Shown: positions 31,715 to 43,522 of the stretch, piece after piece
Layout of the letters: the number at the start of each line of letters is the position of its first letter
How positions within the stretch are numbered: the first letter of the stretch is position 1
Assembly (NCBI RefSeq): GCF_000340215.1
Contig: NW_006921535.1
Span: 5,865,414-5,929,413, forward strand
DNA: 64,000 nucleotides
Source: Pseudocercospora fijiensis CIRAD86
Lineage: Eukaryota > Ascomycota > Dothideomycetes > Mycosphaerellales > Mycosphaerellaceae
Direction of reading: 5' to 3'
Translations under genes and position numbers: made by a program
Notes under the pieces: model-generated
The model's database searches: none
Told to the model about the DNA's origin: nothing
Seen by the model: only the letters and a program-made list of their open reading frames with translations

Positions 31715-34453
31715 CTACTATTGCTTTAACGCGCCGTAATCCTTACTAGCAATAACCTTATCTACTAGTCGGTTCTCGAAATCTCCTCCGCATACGTTAA
31801 AGCTATTAGTACCGAAGTACTATCCCTCGTAGAAAGCTTAATTAACGAGGAGGTTAGCAGCCTTTTCCTTCGTAGCATTCTCCTAATCGTATAGATATTC
31901 CTTAAGTCCCTCGTTATTAAGCTAGAGGATCTATTTAACTTCGTTCTAAACAACGTAACTTAACTAAGGAATCCTACTAACTAGGGCGTCGGAGATGCAA
32001 CTAAGGCCTTCGACTAAGATAGCGGTAGGGAAGGGGAACGGTACGAAGGTGTTCGAACCTAGAAGGGCGGTTAGATTGCGGTACGCCTTAGTAACCTCGG
32101 CGACGGTTAAGTTGTCGTAACCCTTAATCTTAGTGCCGTCGATAACGCGAGAGTAGCCTAGGTTAATTAATATACGGTTGCTCTTAGTCTTTAGATTACT
32201 ATATAGTAGGTATAGTATCTAAATAGAGACTTCGCACTCCTTTAGAGGGTTAAGGATCTACTCCGCCTTGCGCCCCTTACTATTAGGCTAACTATCGAAT
32301 ATATAGTCGAGGTCGTCGTCGGTAAGGTGCTTATTAGTAAGCTTACCGATCTTGCTTAGCGGGACTAGGCTACGAGCCTTAAGCTTCTTAACCTAGTTCG
32401 CAAAGACCTCGGGCTAATATATACCTTCGATAATAGTAGAGCAACTAGTCTTATCCTTAGATATAAGACAGACCTTAATACGTAGGTAACTAGCACCCTC
32501 GCTAGCTGCGAGCTTAACTATATCTTATCCGAGACGAGCAGACTCCTTAGAAGGATAGTTGTTATAAGTACCGCTAACCTTAAAGAACTTAGTAGGCTTA
32601 GGGATAGAGATAAGCTCGTATATATAATTAGGTCGAAGGGCGACAGCTAAGAGCTATAGGGTAGGGTACTAGCGGACGATTTAGTTGCTTATACTATAAG
32701 TTTAAAGGGCATTGCGGCCTTCCTACTTAGACTTAGGCATCGTACGTATATACTAAAGGTATATTTCAAACTCCTCCTATATTAGGTCGATAAGGAAAGG
32801 AAGATATACTCTACGAGGCTCTTATAACTAGCTAAAGACTTAAGGGAAGATAGTATTACTAGTCTAGCGAAAGCGGTCGAAGGAAGTGCCTTAGCTAAGG
32901 ATGCCGGTAACGAACTTGCTCTAGCGATCTGTTAGCGTAAGGGCGCGAGTAATAGTACTAGTAGGGTTGAACGCGTAGAGTCCTAGAGATATCGGGGCGG
33001 CAATAGGGCGTCTAGGAAACTAGTCCGTATAGGCCTAATTAGCCTTAAGGGCAGCGAAGGCGTCTTAATTAGGAACCTCGCGACTAATCTTTAATAGGCG
33101 GCCGACGAGGACAATCGCCTTAGCACTAGCATAGAGACTATAGACCTTAGCGGCCTTCTTAATATAGTTAGTATACATAGAGAACGGCTCTTCTCTTAGC
33201 TTACTAAGGTCGTCGAGCTATTAATAGATAGATAGGGCGGTAGGAGCTTCGCCTATATCGGCTTTAGGAACTATATCGATCTTAGTAATAAGGTACGTAA
33301 TAGAGTCGCCCTTATAAGAACTATAGATGTTCTTAGTTAATAGGATCGGCGAGAGCCCTCTATCTCTACGCTCGCTAAAGGAGCCTTCGGAGGAGACATC
33401 TTCTAGTAGTATATCTAGTATATTAATATCCGAGTTACTATAGTTAGTACTATAGTTAGCCCTAGAAGGGGCGCTATACTTCTTAGTAGCCTTGCGGAGG
33501 GCCTAGCGAGTATGTAATACCTTCTTACGCGCTGCTTCGGCCTTAGCGCGCTCGTCCTTAACTTTTTAAGGGACCTTACGGTTACGGGTCGAGCGACGGT
33601 CTTAAGCCTATATCTCTATAGCGAGCGCGAGACTAGCAGCCGTATCGGCCTCTATTTCTAGGCGAAGAGCCTTACGTTTAAGGACATTAACGATAGGAGC
33701 CTCTTAACCTTTAACAATAAAACCTACACTATTAATACGATAGCCCTTCTCTTTTAGTAGATCCTTAGTTGTCTATATATTAAGATCGATCTAGACAATT
33801 GTATCGTAGTGCCGCTTCTAGTAGGATGTTATAAAGTCGTTAAGCGTAAAGGATAAGTTAAGTAACTACTTGCCTACCTTCTTACTAGCGGTAGACATAC
33901 AATAGATTATAGTGCGGGAAAGGTGCTTAGCGCCTTAACGACGGACCTTGTACTTGTTAACGAACGAAGAGACCTGCTTTATACGCTCTTGTCTACCGTA
34001 GGCGAAGTTAATAAGGCTCTTAGGAAGACTGCTTAGTCCTCCCTAATGTTCGAAGGCCTAGTCGAGGGTCTTAAAGCGTAAGCGAATCTAGGTACCGGCC
34101 GTCTCGAGGCTATAGACGATAGGAAAGGCTTGTTCGATATCTATATCGTTAAGGACCTCGCGCTTAAAGACACGCTTACCGATAGACTAACGCAAGTTGT
34201 TTATACCGTACGCAACTAAGATAGTAGCCTTCTTAATGTTCCTATTAATAACGCGTAGCAGGGTGCGAGCGTTCTAGATCTTCTCTTAAGGGTCTTTAAA
34301 GGCGGTATTGATCTAGAAGCAGTGCTCGAGGCTAGTTATAGTAGCTAAGGCGCTATCGGAGGGAGCTTCGATCGGGACTAGTACGCCTAGGTTTAGGGCT
34401 CGTAGGTTGCTACTACTACTAGTATATAGCGGATTTAGGGCGCCGGAAGACAT
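31715..34453 (-). pseudogene. element X ORF, 912 codons, unknown protein, RIP-mutated
   Basis: From ATG at 34,453 to a stop at 31,715-31,717 (copy A shows the codon before it was Gln) the frame is exactly 913 codons with no indel; only TAG/TAA from former Trp/Gln interrupt it. The N-terminus is MSSGALNPLYTSSSSNL. Next come an Arg/Lys-rich domain (KRVFKREVLNDIDIEQAFPI, KVRRxGAKHLSRTIICCMST), a Lys/Ala-rich coiled-coil-like stretch (VKDERAKAEAARKK), an acidic Ser-rich linker, and a long C-terminal domain (LTNKHLTDDDLDYIF, RILINLGYSRVIDGTKIKGY, FENRLVDKVIASKDYGALK). I do not recognise the family. It is not Gag, protease, RT, RNase H or integrase. Present three times in the window. Confidence 0.7.
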
Positions 34454-34875
34454 CTTAGTCGACCGGAGCGGAAAGGAGTTAGTAACGAGCTTGCAAAAAC
34501 GTTCGTAGCTTGTTAATAATAATTAAAGGGTTTAGATAGAAGGAGGGGGAGGGGTAGGCGGTAGTAAGTTAGTTAGTATTTGAGTAGAAGAAAGAGCTTA
34601 GAAGGCTCGCCTTAAATAGGGTGCGAAGGTAGCGTAGTCCGTGTGTTCCGGTAAAGCAAACGGATAACGATTATATATAGACCCTAAAAAGTAAAGCTGT
34701 ATACGAGACTCCTTTATTAGTAGGGCGGCTAAAGTTTAACAATCGATCTAGCTAATTGCTAGTAGCGACTACGCGCCTTTATTAACCTCTAGCTTTCGTA
34801 GATTCCCGCGTACTCGAAATGTAACTAGTTAGTTCGAGTACCTAGTAGTAATCTATAGTAGTAAGGCTAGCGGGG

Positions 34876-34902
34876 CTAATAACATCCCCGGGGTAGTATT
34901 AG
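34876..34902. repeat. dyad CCCCGGGG motif, copy 4 (before X)
   Basis: CTAAT...CCCCGGGG...ATTAG, about 420 bases upstream of the X ATG. Confidence 0.85.
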
Positions 34903-35303
34903 CTTTTCTCTAGAGATACTCGGCAACTAGGAGCAAATCGCCTAGGCCTAGCGCAGCTTATATTAGCCTATAGCACTGTCGTTATAGATATAGCATTACC
35001 TTTTATAGCAGTAGGCATGTAAACGTAGCCCGTGCGTTCTTCTTTCTTCTAGATACTAAGCTTAGTAGCCTAAGGTCCCTATTCTTAGAGGCTATAGGCC
35101 TAGGTTGCTATGTCTATCTAAGAGCTAGGAAGGGAGAGGGATCCTCCCTTTCTTAGTGTCCTATACGGCTAGTGCTAATTAGGGCAGGAACATCCTCTAG
35201 TAGAGTATCTTATTATCGTTATTACTTAAGGAAGGTTGCTAGAGTCTAGGAATCTAGAGGGAAGTAGTCCTAAAAGGGTAGAGGGGTTAGGTTCGGCTAT
35301 CTT

Positions 35304-35332
35304 CCTAATGCTACCCCCGGGATATTATTAGG
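35304..35332. repeat. dyad CCCCGGGG motif, copy 5 (after pol), inverted
   Basis: CCTAAT...CCCCCGGG...ATTAGG in the opposite orientation to copies 2-4, about 290 bases beyond the pol end. Confidence 0.85.
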
Positions 35333-35619
35333 AAAACACGCCTCGTATAGTTCTATCTAAGGAAACAAGAGCGAAGGAATAAAGTTATAGCAATATTAAT
35401 CGAAGGTAAAGGCAAAAGCAAAAGACAATAATAGGATAAACTAAAAGCAACAAACGAGAGTATAAACATTAGTAGGAATAGATAATAGGTAAGGACTAAA
35501 GGTATAGGGCGGCACTGTATTAATAGCGCGGAGAACGATCGACAAGAGCGAGGAAGCAACGTAGTAGAGGTAGGCAGAGGTAAGGAAGAGCAAGCAATTA
35601 TTTAGTCTTAGGATCTAGC

Positions 35620-38600
35620 TATAATTCTAGGCGGTCTTCGTCGCTAGACTAGTTAGGTTCCTCGGAGTTAGAGTTAGATAGCTAGAAGTCTAGTCTACTA
35701 TTAGAATCGGAATTAATATCGGAAACGCTCTATATATAGTTAATCCGTATATAACCCTCCCTCTGTTCTTAAGTTATTCCTAATAGCTTACTAAGACGAA
35801 CCTAGGGATAGGCATAGTTCTTAGGTAGAACAGGATCTATAATAGCGGTAGGATCCTCCTCCCGATAGGTATCTAAGGACGGTAGAGGGTCTATAGAGGC
35901 ACTAACTTCCTCCTCGGTCGGCGGAGGGCGGGTAGGTTCGCGTAACTTAACGATCTTCTTTAGATTAGCCCGAGGGTAAGAGTGCTTTAAGGTAGCACTA
36001 TCTAGCTCCTAAAGAAGGTATACGGAACCCGAGTAAAGGACCTCCTTTACTCTATAAGGACCCTTCTACTTAAAGGCTAGCTTATAGGAGTAACTATACT
36101 CTAGTTCGGACCGGTATAGAAGGACTATATCGCTAACCTTTAGAGGTTCCTAATCAACAGCATTATAGTTATTAAAATACTGCTTCGCCTCTTCCCGAAG
36201 CCGACGTTGTCGAGTAAGACCCTCTTAAGAAGTCGTAGTTATATCCTTAAGAGCCTTAGCCCGTAGGGCAAGGAGGTCTGCCCTAGTACAAACAGACCCC
36301 TAATCGTAAACGCCGTGCGTGCGGTAGGACAATTTAATAGGAAGAACGGCGTCCCTCCTAATTATAAGTTCCGCTAGTATAAGTCTAGTCGTATCGACAA
36401 TAGTAGTTCGGTCCGCCTAGAGAAGGGCCGGGACGCGGGTAGAAATAGGAACTAATCTGTCGCTACTATTAGTTATCTTAGACAGGGCATTAATTAACGA
36501 CCGATAGCCGCGCTTAATAATAGCATTCGACTAGGGATAGTACGGGGAGATACGAACGTTCTTAGCCCCGTACGAAACAAGTAGCGCTTAAACCTCCTTA
36601 GCTATATTGTTCGTAGCGTTGTCTAAGATAACCTCGTAAGGTGTTCCCTAGCGGCAAAACAGATCCTTAAATAGGAAGGTAGCTATATTACGGGCATTAA
36701 TAGTACCGCAACCTTTGTAGAAATAATAGGCCTCCGGCTATCGAGAAAGACCCTCTCGAATAATATATAGGCTATTATTACGGCTAAGATAGACCCTATC
36801 GCTATACTACCGCTCTCTAACTAACTAGGTAGTAGGGATACGAAGCTCTCCCGGACGCCGGTAGCTATTCCTAAAGTTGCACTTAGGATAGCTCTTATAG
36901 TAGCAGGAGACATTAGCCTATACGCCGTCCTACTAGTAGCGTCGACGAAGGATATCGAAGGTGCCCTCCGCCGCCCGGTAGCCGAGCTTATCGTAAACGG
37001 AGCGAAGGATTTCTTATCGGGCTACTAGATCGTTAATAATACGCTAGAGCGGTATATTAATTATAGCCTATCGCTAAAGGATGCGATCTTTAATAAGGAA
37101 CCTCCGAGAATAGCGAATAATACGACGGCATTAACTCCTTAACAGACTAGGAGCTCTCTTCGTATAGGTAAGGAAGTAGGCGATATTATAGGAGTCGTCG
37201 GAGTAGACCCTATTAAGGATATTATCCCTACCTAGTTCGCCCGCCTTAGCGTCGTCCTAGTCCTCGCTATTAGTAGTAGGGTCTTCGTTAGGCTAGTTAC
37301 TAGGTTAGTCGTCGGTAGTAGACCTAGTAATTACTAGCATAGCGTTAATATAGAAGGCAGTAAAGAAGGTACGGTTAATAACCGCGTCGACATCCTCTTC
37401 TTCTATTATCTCGGCGATGTCTTCCTCTATAGCAGGCCTTCTAGAAAGGCTATCCGGTCTAGTGTGCTTCTTGCTAGGAATATAGAAGACGTCGAAATCA
37501 AACAAATAGATCTAGGCAACCTACCGAGCTATCGTAGAGTTAGGCAGGTCGGAGGCTATACGGTTAAGCTAATAGACTAGCGTCTAAGCGTCGACTTCTA
37601 GGCGAAAGAATACTCTAAAGAGCTAAGGTCGGAACTTCTTAAGAGCCTTATAGACACTAAGGCACTCTCGCTTACTAGTATCGTATCGGGCCTCGATAGG
37701 TTTCTATAGACCGGACTCGTACCGGATAGGGTAACGTAAGGAGGGCTCCTTACGATTACACTATATTAGTATCTCGCCGTAGCCGTCCCCGCTCGAGTCG
37801 ATAGCAACAATTAGTAGACCTGCGCCTTCCGAGTAGTTAATAGAGGTAAGCGTAGGCGCGCTAACAAGTGCCTTAGTAACCTTGTCCTTAGCGGCTTAGT
37901 AAACGGAGGTCTATTTAAACTCTGCATCCTTCTTAAGCAAGGCATATAGAGGCTTATATACTAACGCAAAGTTTTCGACCTAGATGCGGAAGTAGGAGAC
38001 TACTCTAAGCTAGATCCGGATATCTTTCTAATAGGTAGGGTCTAGCTAGGACACAATCTTTAGGACCCGTATATTATTAGGATAGCGGCCGTTCTTATTA
38101 GTTATAAACCCGACAATGTTCATTCGTTTATATAGGAGCTGAAGCTTCTCCCTATACACCGTTAGGTTAGCTCGCTCTAGGTCGCAGAGGATACTATCGA
38201 GGTTCTAAATGTGTTCGAGAAAGAACCTACGGATACTAGGCTCTACTTCTTTATTGTCGTACCTAGTTTTAGGGCCCTTAATGCCGATGTCGTTAAGGAA
38301 AGGCATCGCTATATAGGAGATATAGGCCGCGAGGACTTAGTTTATAATACGAACGAACTAGGCTACGGAGTTAGTCGCCCCTTATAGAAGGGTAGTTTGT
38401 CTATATAGCCTAAGAGGTATCTCGAAACTAGTAAGGTCGCGGCTATTAGGATAGAGAGGGATCTAGTCGTAGCCCGAGAAAACATTAACTAGTAAGGCTA
38501 TAATACAGTTAGTAAAGGCTTCTAAGAACCTATTAGTCTCCGGAGGAAGATTAGCATCTCTAATCGTAACTGCATTAAACTTTTGTATAGCGTTAATTAG

Positions 38601-39260
38601 CCGATACTTCTTTAGCTCCCTAGGAGCTATCTTCTTCTAAACTAGGAAGTATAGATTGCGATACGAGGCATAGGAAGGCTCTAAAGTGCTAGCCTTTACA
38701 CGCTGCCGTATTATGTCCTTAACTACACCTCTTAGGCTTAGGTTTAACTTAAACCCTAGGTAAGCCTAAGGCTTATACTCGATCGTTCGGATTCTCTATA
38801 GAGGGGCAACCTCCGGGTTGATCCTGCCTAGATACGTGAAGTTATATACTAATACGGCTTCGCGGTTATATAGAAGCTCGTATAGCAAATCTAGTTCGAG
38901 ATCCGAAAGCTCGATACTAGGTTTGATATTCGCTAGTCTCTCCGGCGTTAGCCTCGATCCCCTAGGAATAGCGGAGAACTTTTTAGTAATATACCTCTAG
39001 TCGTATAGACTATCCCTAGGTGTTAATATCGCTTCGCGGTTAAGGCACTTTTGTCGCTAGTTAGGATTTCCGCTAGGATTAGACCTATCGGTTATATATA
39101 CGCTGCCCTTTACGGGCTTAATCTTGTTAGCTACTCTCTTATATAGGGTATATATACTAACCGCTCGTAATACCCGAGCCCTCTCTCTTTAACGTTAGGC
39201 CCGGAGATTAGCGTAGTAGAACAGCGCGTAAACTTTATTAGAAGTCTCCTTAAGTCGGTA
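35620..39260 (-). pseudogene. Gypsy-3 pol (RT, RNase H, integrase), RIP-mutated
   Basis: Minus-strand frame with TAG/TAA at Trp/Gln positions. The reverse transcriptase part lies at about 38,900-38,000, ending with NIVGFITNKNGRYPNNIRVL. RNase H follows (INYSEGAGLLIVAIDSSGDG, ECLSVYKALKKFRP) to about 37,430, and then the Gypsy signature FDFDVFYIPSKKHTRPDSLS at 37,500-37,440. Integrase-like sequence continues to about 36,200, and a basic tail ends near 35,620. It lacks intact catalytic integrity because of the stops. Confidence 0.8.
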
Positions 39261-39310
39261 GGTATATAGCTAGTAATCCTAATTTATAATTCCGGCGAAA
39301 ACGTTAGATT

Positions 39311-39338
39311 CCTAATAACACCCCCGGGGTAGCATTAG
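39311..39338. repeat. dyad CCCCGGGG motif, copy 6 (gag-pol junction)
   Basis: CCTAAT...CCCCCGGGG...ATTAG at the gag/pol boundary. Confidence 0.85.
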
Positions 39339-42300
39339 CTCGGCGCTCTAATTAGTTAGTTCGGATTCGGGCTCGGGTAGATCCGCTTCCGGCGGCGATG
39401 CCTACGATAGCATTATTACCGAGATTCGTATACTAGGTAGTCGTTGTACTATTATACTCGCTGTCGCTTCGAGCATTCGTCTTCTTAGTGTAGAGCCTAG
39501 GAACTAGCCTTATCGTACGGAGCGGCGCACCTCTAGATATAACCTATTTAAGCTATATTAACTTATAGCGCAGATTGCCGGTCTTATAACCGCACTATAG
39601 CGTTTCCCGAAGAGCGTTTAGAAGTAGCAAGGATATCCTCGTAGGATTTGCAGCTAGTGTTTCCGATATAACTAGTAAATACGACTCGGTTGCCCTTCTA
39701 GTTAGCGATAGTTCCTTCCTAGGAGCTATCGTCGTAGTTGCGCTAGACACCCCGGGTTATACGAGACTATAGTCGACCTAGAATAATTAGCGTATTCGGG
39801 TTAGCGGCAATCTAGAAGGTAAAGGAAAAGCATATGCCGAAAGCGTCTACTATAATATTATAGCAGGTACCTACTAGCGCAACCTCCCTATTTACTCCCT
39901 ATATACTAAGGGAAATATCTCTGTTTATTAGCAGTCGGAGCTGTTTAGCCTAGCGCTTACTTATAATAAGTGACTCTAAACTATTATTAAGTATTGCTAG
40001 CAACTGCTAACTATAGCTTCCGATAATAACTTAAATATAGATAGCGGGAACGACGGCAAAGGAACGGGTAACTACGGAAAGGTCTATATTATTAGGGATA
40101 GAGTAAAGTTCCTTAGGTCGAGGAGGTCCTACTCGACCGATTTGTTAGCTAGTAAATCGGACAGCCTTAATAGAAACTAAAACCGAAGCAGAGTCGGCAT
40201 TATTATTATCCCCTCGGCCTATCTCCTTAATCCCCTCTTCGTTAGCATTATCGATAGTCTCCTAGCTCTCGTAGGTCACTAATTCGCCTTCTACTAACTC
40301 TAGGGCCCTTGAAAATTTAGGAAGGAACTATAGGGAAGAGACGTCGATATAGTCCTCTCGCCCCTATTTACGTCGGAGGGCTATAAGATCTTTTATAAAG
40401 GTAGTATCGTTAGGAATCCGGCTCTAGAATAGGTTAGTAGGCAAACCGTATGCTAGAAGCTCCCCTATAGATACGTTAGACTTAAGGTCTAGGAACTATA
40501 AAGCCTAGAAGAGAGCATTTGCCTTTGTATCGTAAGAGTTAGTAGGCCCGGTACTATACTTCTTTATATACCTATTAAAGCGAAAGCTCTTTAGGTCGGC
40601 TAACTTTCGTTTATAGGCCGGCGGGTTAGCTAGGCCTAGGGTACTACTAAGGTCGGTAGTAGCATCCTCTATATCGACATCCGGAGTCTCTAAGACCTCC
40701 GGAGAGGCTATACTAGCTCGGGTTGTACGGTCTTTAGCTGTCTAGAGTGTCTTAGTCTTAGCGACTAATTCTCGCTGTTTCTTAGCCTTATTAGCTACCT
40801 GCTTCTTAAGTATCCTAGTAGGGGCTGCCGTACTAGGGCGGATAGGGTTCTACGGGCTCTTACCCTTGCCCTAGGACTAGGCTTAGGACGACTAAGTTTA
40901 GGACCTTGTAGTAGCGTAGACATCTATACTGTTCTTAGTAACCGCGTAAATATTAGTAACTGCGTCTGGGTCCTAAGATACAAAGTTGACTTTAATAGGC
41001 TTAGTAGTACTATCGCTGCTCCGCTCCTTAACCTGTTTTGCCCTAACCTTCTAAGTTTCTCGTTTAGCAATAGTAGCGAGGGTACTGTTCCTAGTGTCCT
41101 TAAACTCGATCTTGCTACTATACTTCTTCTCTAGAAGACTCCTAAGTTAAGGCAGTTTCGGGGCTCTACGATCCTACTCGAAGTCAATCTTATCGCCGGT
41201 ATCGGTATAGTAGAACCGACTATTTACTTATATAACGAGCTTCCTCTTAAGAAGCTCTTTCTAGATAGGGCAGTCTAATTGAATATGTTTGAAACCGCCG
41301 CATATCTAGCACTTGCTATCTAAGTTAGAATAGATCTTCCGTATAGCGTAGACGTTAACTAAAGGGGCCTTAGGGTAGTTAGGATTAGAGACCTAGTAGA
41401 CTAGTAGTATATCCTTTAGTATACTAGTATTAAGGACCTCCCTAACTCGCTATAGTGCTTTCGTATTAAGGTTAAGCTAGGCTAGGGATTTAGCTAAGTC
41501 CGTAACGTCCTAAGAATGCTTAGTAATAGTAGGAGTTACGGTACTAGGACCACTTTGCGATTTAGGAAGAAACTTAGGCCCTCTAGTTCCCGAGGTATCG
41601 TTCCTTACCTAGGCTAGGTTATTCCGGTCCTCGCTGTAAATAAACTTCTTTGCGTTAGCGGAGCTATTAATATCGTCCTTAATAGCCTCTAGGACCTCTT
41701 TATACTTCCTAAAGGTCTCGGGATTGGCTTCGCTAAGCTTGTAGCGACGGAAGACACGCTTAGCCGTAGACTACGGCAACCCTTTAAGGAGCAGCCTCGT
41801 TCTCTAAGAATTCTCGAGGTCCTACTAGTCGATGCCGTCCGCTAACTTAACAAACTCGCGGACGTACTCCTTTAGGTCGTTATCTTCGGTACGCCTCTCT
41901 ATATAGAGGTTCTTAAGCTACGTACGACTGCCTTTAATGCGACGGCTATCGCGATCTCGATACTCCCTTATAAAGGCCTGCTTAAAGACCTCCTAGTCGG
42001 TATTAGACTTGTCGTCCTTTTCTAGGTAGCTAACTAGGGTTCTAAGGGTTCGGTAAAGCTTAGTAATAGTAGTCCTCGTAAGGGACCGGACCTTGTACTA
42101 GTCCGACTCCTCTTCGAGTCCGTACTCGGCTAAGTTGTCCTTAAAGCGTTCTACGTACGCCGTAGCGTTCCACCCTTCGAATAAAGGGTTCCTACTGCTT
42201 CCTAGCTCTAGCGGGCGACGCCTGTTCTAACGGAGAAGGTTAGTTTACCCTTAAATTATCTTTATAACGACATTGTAGAGGGCCTCGGGCGTAGAAGGCT

Positions 42301-42440
42301 CGATAGCCCCTAGTTCGATAGCGCTTATAACAACTAGTCGTCGCCTAATTTCTTCGTTAATAGGGTCCGGTAGGTTATTAGATTCCGAAGATTCCGCTAA
42401 TTCGTAATGCTCGCTTTCGCTAGAGCTTATTCGATTATTA
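39330..42440 (-). pseudogene. Gypsy-3 gag (long, with CCHC knuckle), RIP-mutated
   Basis: The minus strand is colinear for ~1,030 codons. The capsid-like part contains FEGWNATAYVERFKDNLAEY near 42,170 and VFKQAFIREYRDRD near 41,970. An intact CCHC knuckle (C-x2-C-GGFK-H-IQLD-C) lies at about 41,268-41,316. A Lys/Ser-rich region follows, then a hydrophobic ~250-codon C-terminal part (RLLINRDISLS, YNIIVDAFGICFSF) that could be the protease. Stops are TAG/TAA only. No clear ATG survives; the first codons lie near 42,440. Confidence 0.75.
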
Positions 42441-42549
42441 TAAAGTAGTTAAAATAAAATGCTATAGGAAAGTGTTTTTAGTATATGTTGTAGGTTTAGT
42501 TTGTTTCGATATTGCTATACGAGAAAATGGTATGCTAGGCTGTTTTCTT

Positions 42550-42576
42550 CTAATATTACCCCCGGGGTAGTATTAG
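42550..42576. repeat. dyad CCCCGGGG motif, copy 7 (before gag)
   Basis: CTAAT...CCCCCGGGG...ATTAG about 110 bases upstream of the gag frame. Confidence 0.85.
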
Positions 42577-43240
42577 AGTTCGGCCTCCTAGGGGTCGCCT
42601 AGACACCCCTAGGAGCTTTAATTTAGTAAATTTAGACAAAAGCCGCTCGGAGGAAGGAACTGCAATCTCTATTTATACCTAGATCCTAGAAACTAGCCAC
42701 TTTACTAACTATCGTTATCTCCTTTAGCTAGGCGGGGGGGCGGGGACCTTCTTTTTCTAGTAGAAGGCTAAGCACTATCCGAACGAGGCAGCGAATCCCG
42801 AAGCAATCTACCCGGTTAATAGGGGAACTGTCTAGGCATCCGACCTGTAATCTAGAAATTGCTATCGTATAGATAGTCTTAGTAAACTAAGCAAGGCCGA
42901 TAGGTGATTAATCTATCTCCTCCTTAGGCGGGGCTTATCTCGAGCAAGCGGTACTAAATAGATCTTCGACCCGGAGCCGAGTCCTTAGAAGCTAGCTATA
43001 GTTATAGACTAGGCCCTAAGCTATAACAGTCCTAAGGGTTTGTAGCTTTTCGGGGTTAAAGCGATGCCCTCGTTAAGAGGTTTCTCTACTTATCGTAACG
43101 GCCCCTTAAGATACTTCGGTATCGTCCGTATCGTAGGCTCTTATCGTGCCCTCGCTTCGGTTATAGCTATTCGTGCCTAGAGACTACCTTCAACATACTC
43201 GAACCTATTAGATATAAAGAGATAGCCCTACCTTCGGCTC

Positions 43241-43522
43241 TAATAAAGGACGGAAACCAATACTACTACTACTACTTGTAGTAATAGTATAGGCTACCGA
43301 GGGTAATATAACCTATAGCAATATAGGCAGCCATGTTTAGTAAGATAGGATAACGAGACTATCGCTTAGGCTAATAACTAGAGCCCTACAATATAGGCAT
43401 TGTAGAAGTGTAATATAAACAATATGCTATACGAGGTTAATGCCCTATCTACAATACAGAAGGAGGCCTCTTATATAGGCTTAAAACTAGCCTATAGGTG
43501 TGGGGCCGGTTACTAGCCAATA
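43241..43522 (-). repeat. LTR copy C, 5' LTR of the X-bearing element
   Basis: Same ~282-bp sequence as copies A and B. It lies ~800 bases upstream of gag on the minus strand. Flanking bases on the right (ATAGT) do not match cleanly with the left side of either LTR A or B. Confidence 0.8.

Larger units (their letters stand above)
28765..33690 (-). repeat. 2,463-bp head-to-tail tandem duplication (LTR + X C-terminal part)
   Basis: 28,765-31,227 and 31,228-33,690 are colinear at a constant offset of 2,463 bases, with differences mainly C/T and G/A. Each unit holds the LTR, the X 3' region with a CCCCGGGG motif, and the last ~650 codons of X. The right unit continues into the rest of X; the left unit stops flush against the LTR of the right one at 31,225-31,228. 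Confidence 0.9.
34454..35619. other. spacer between X and pol in Gypsy-3
   Basis: No gene seen. It contains two CCCCGGGG motif copies, 34,876-34,902 and 35,304-35,332, in opposite orientation and enclosing ~400 bases. Purine-rich GGAGGGGGAGGGG lies at about 34,541-34,553. Confidence 0.5.
31225..43522 (-). mobile_element. Gypsy-3: ~12.3 kb LTR retrotransposon with gag, pol and a third ORF (X)
   Basis: Bounded by LTR copy C (43,241-43,522, 5') and LTR copy B (31,225-31,506, 3'). On the minus strand the order is leader, gag (42,440-39,330), pol (39,260-35,620), a ~1.1 kb spacer, X (34,453-31,715) and the 3' LTR. All three frames share orientation, and all are free of indels over long spans apart from RIP-type stops. 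Dyad-symmetric CCCCGGGG motifs lie before gag, between gag and pol, after pol, before X and after X. I could not find a convincing target duplication, so the alternative of two elements inserted side by side remains open. Confidence 0.7.

Noticed and set aside
29302..31953. Two near-identical 62-codon minus-strand open frames
   Set aside because: They are out-of-frame pieces of the X C-terminal region in the two tandem units.
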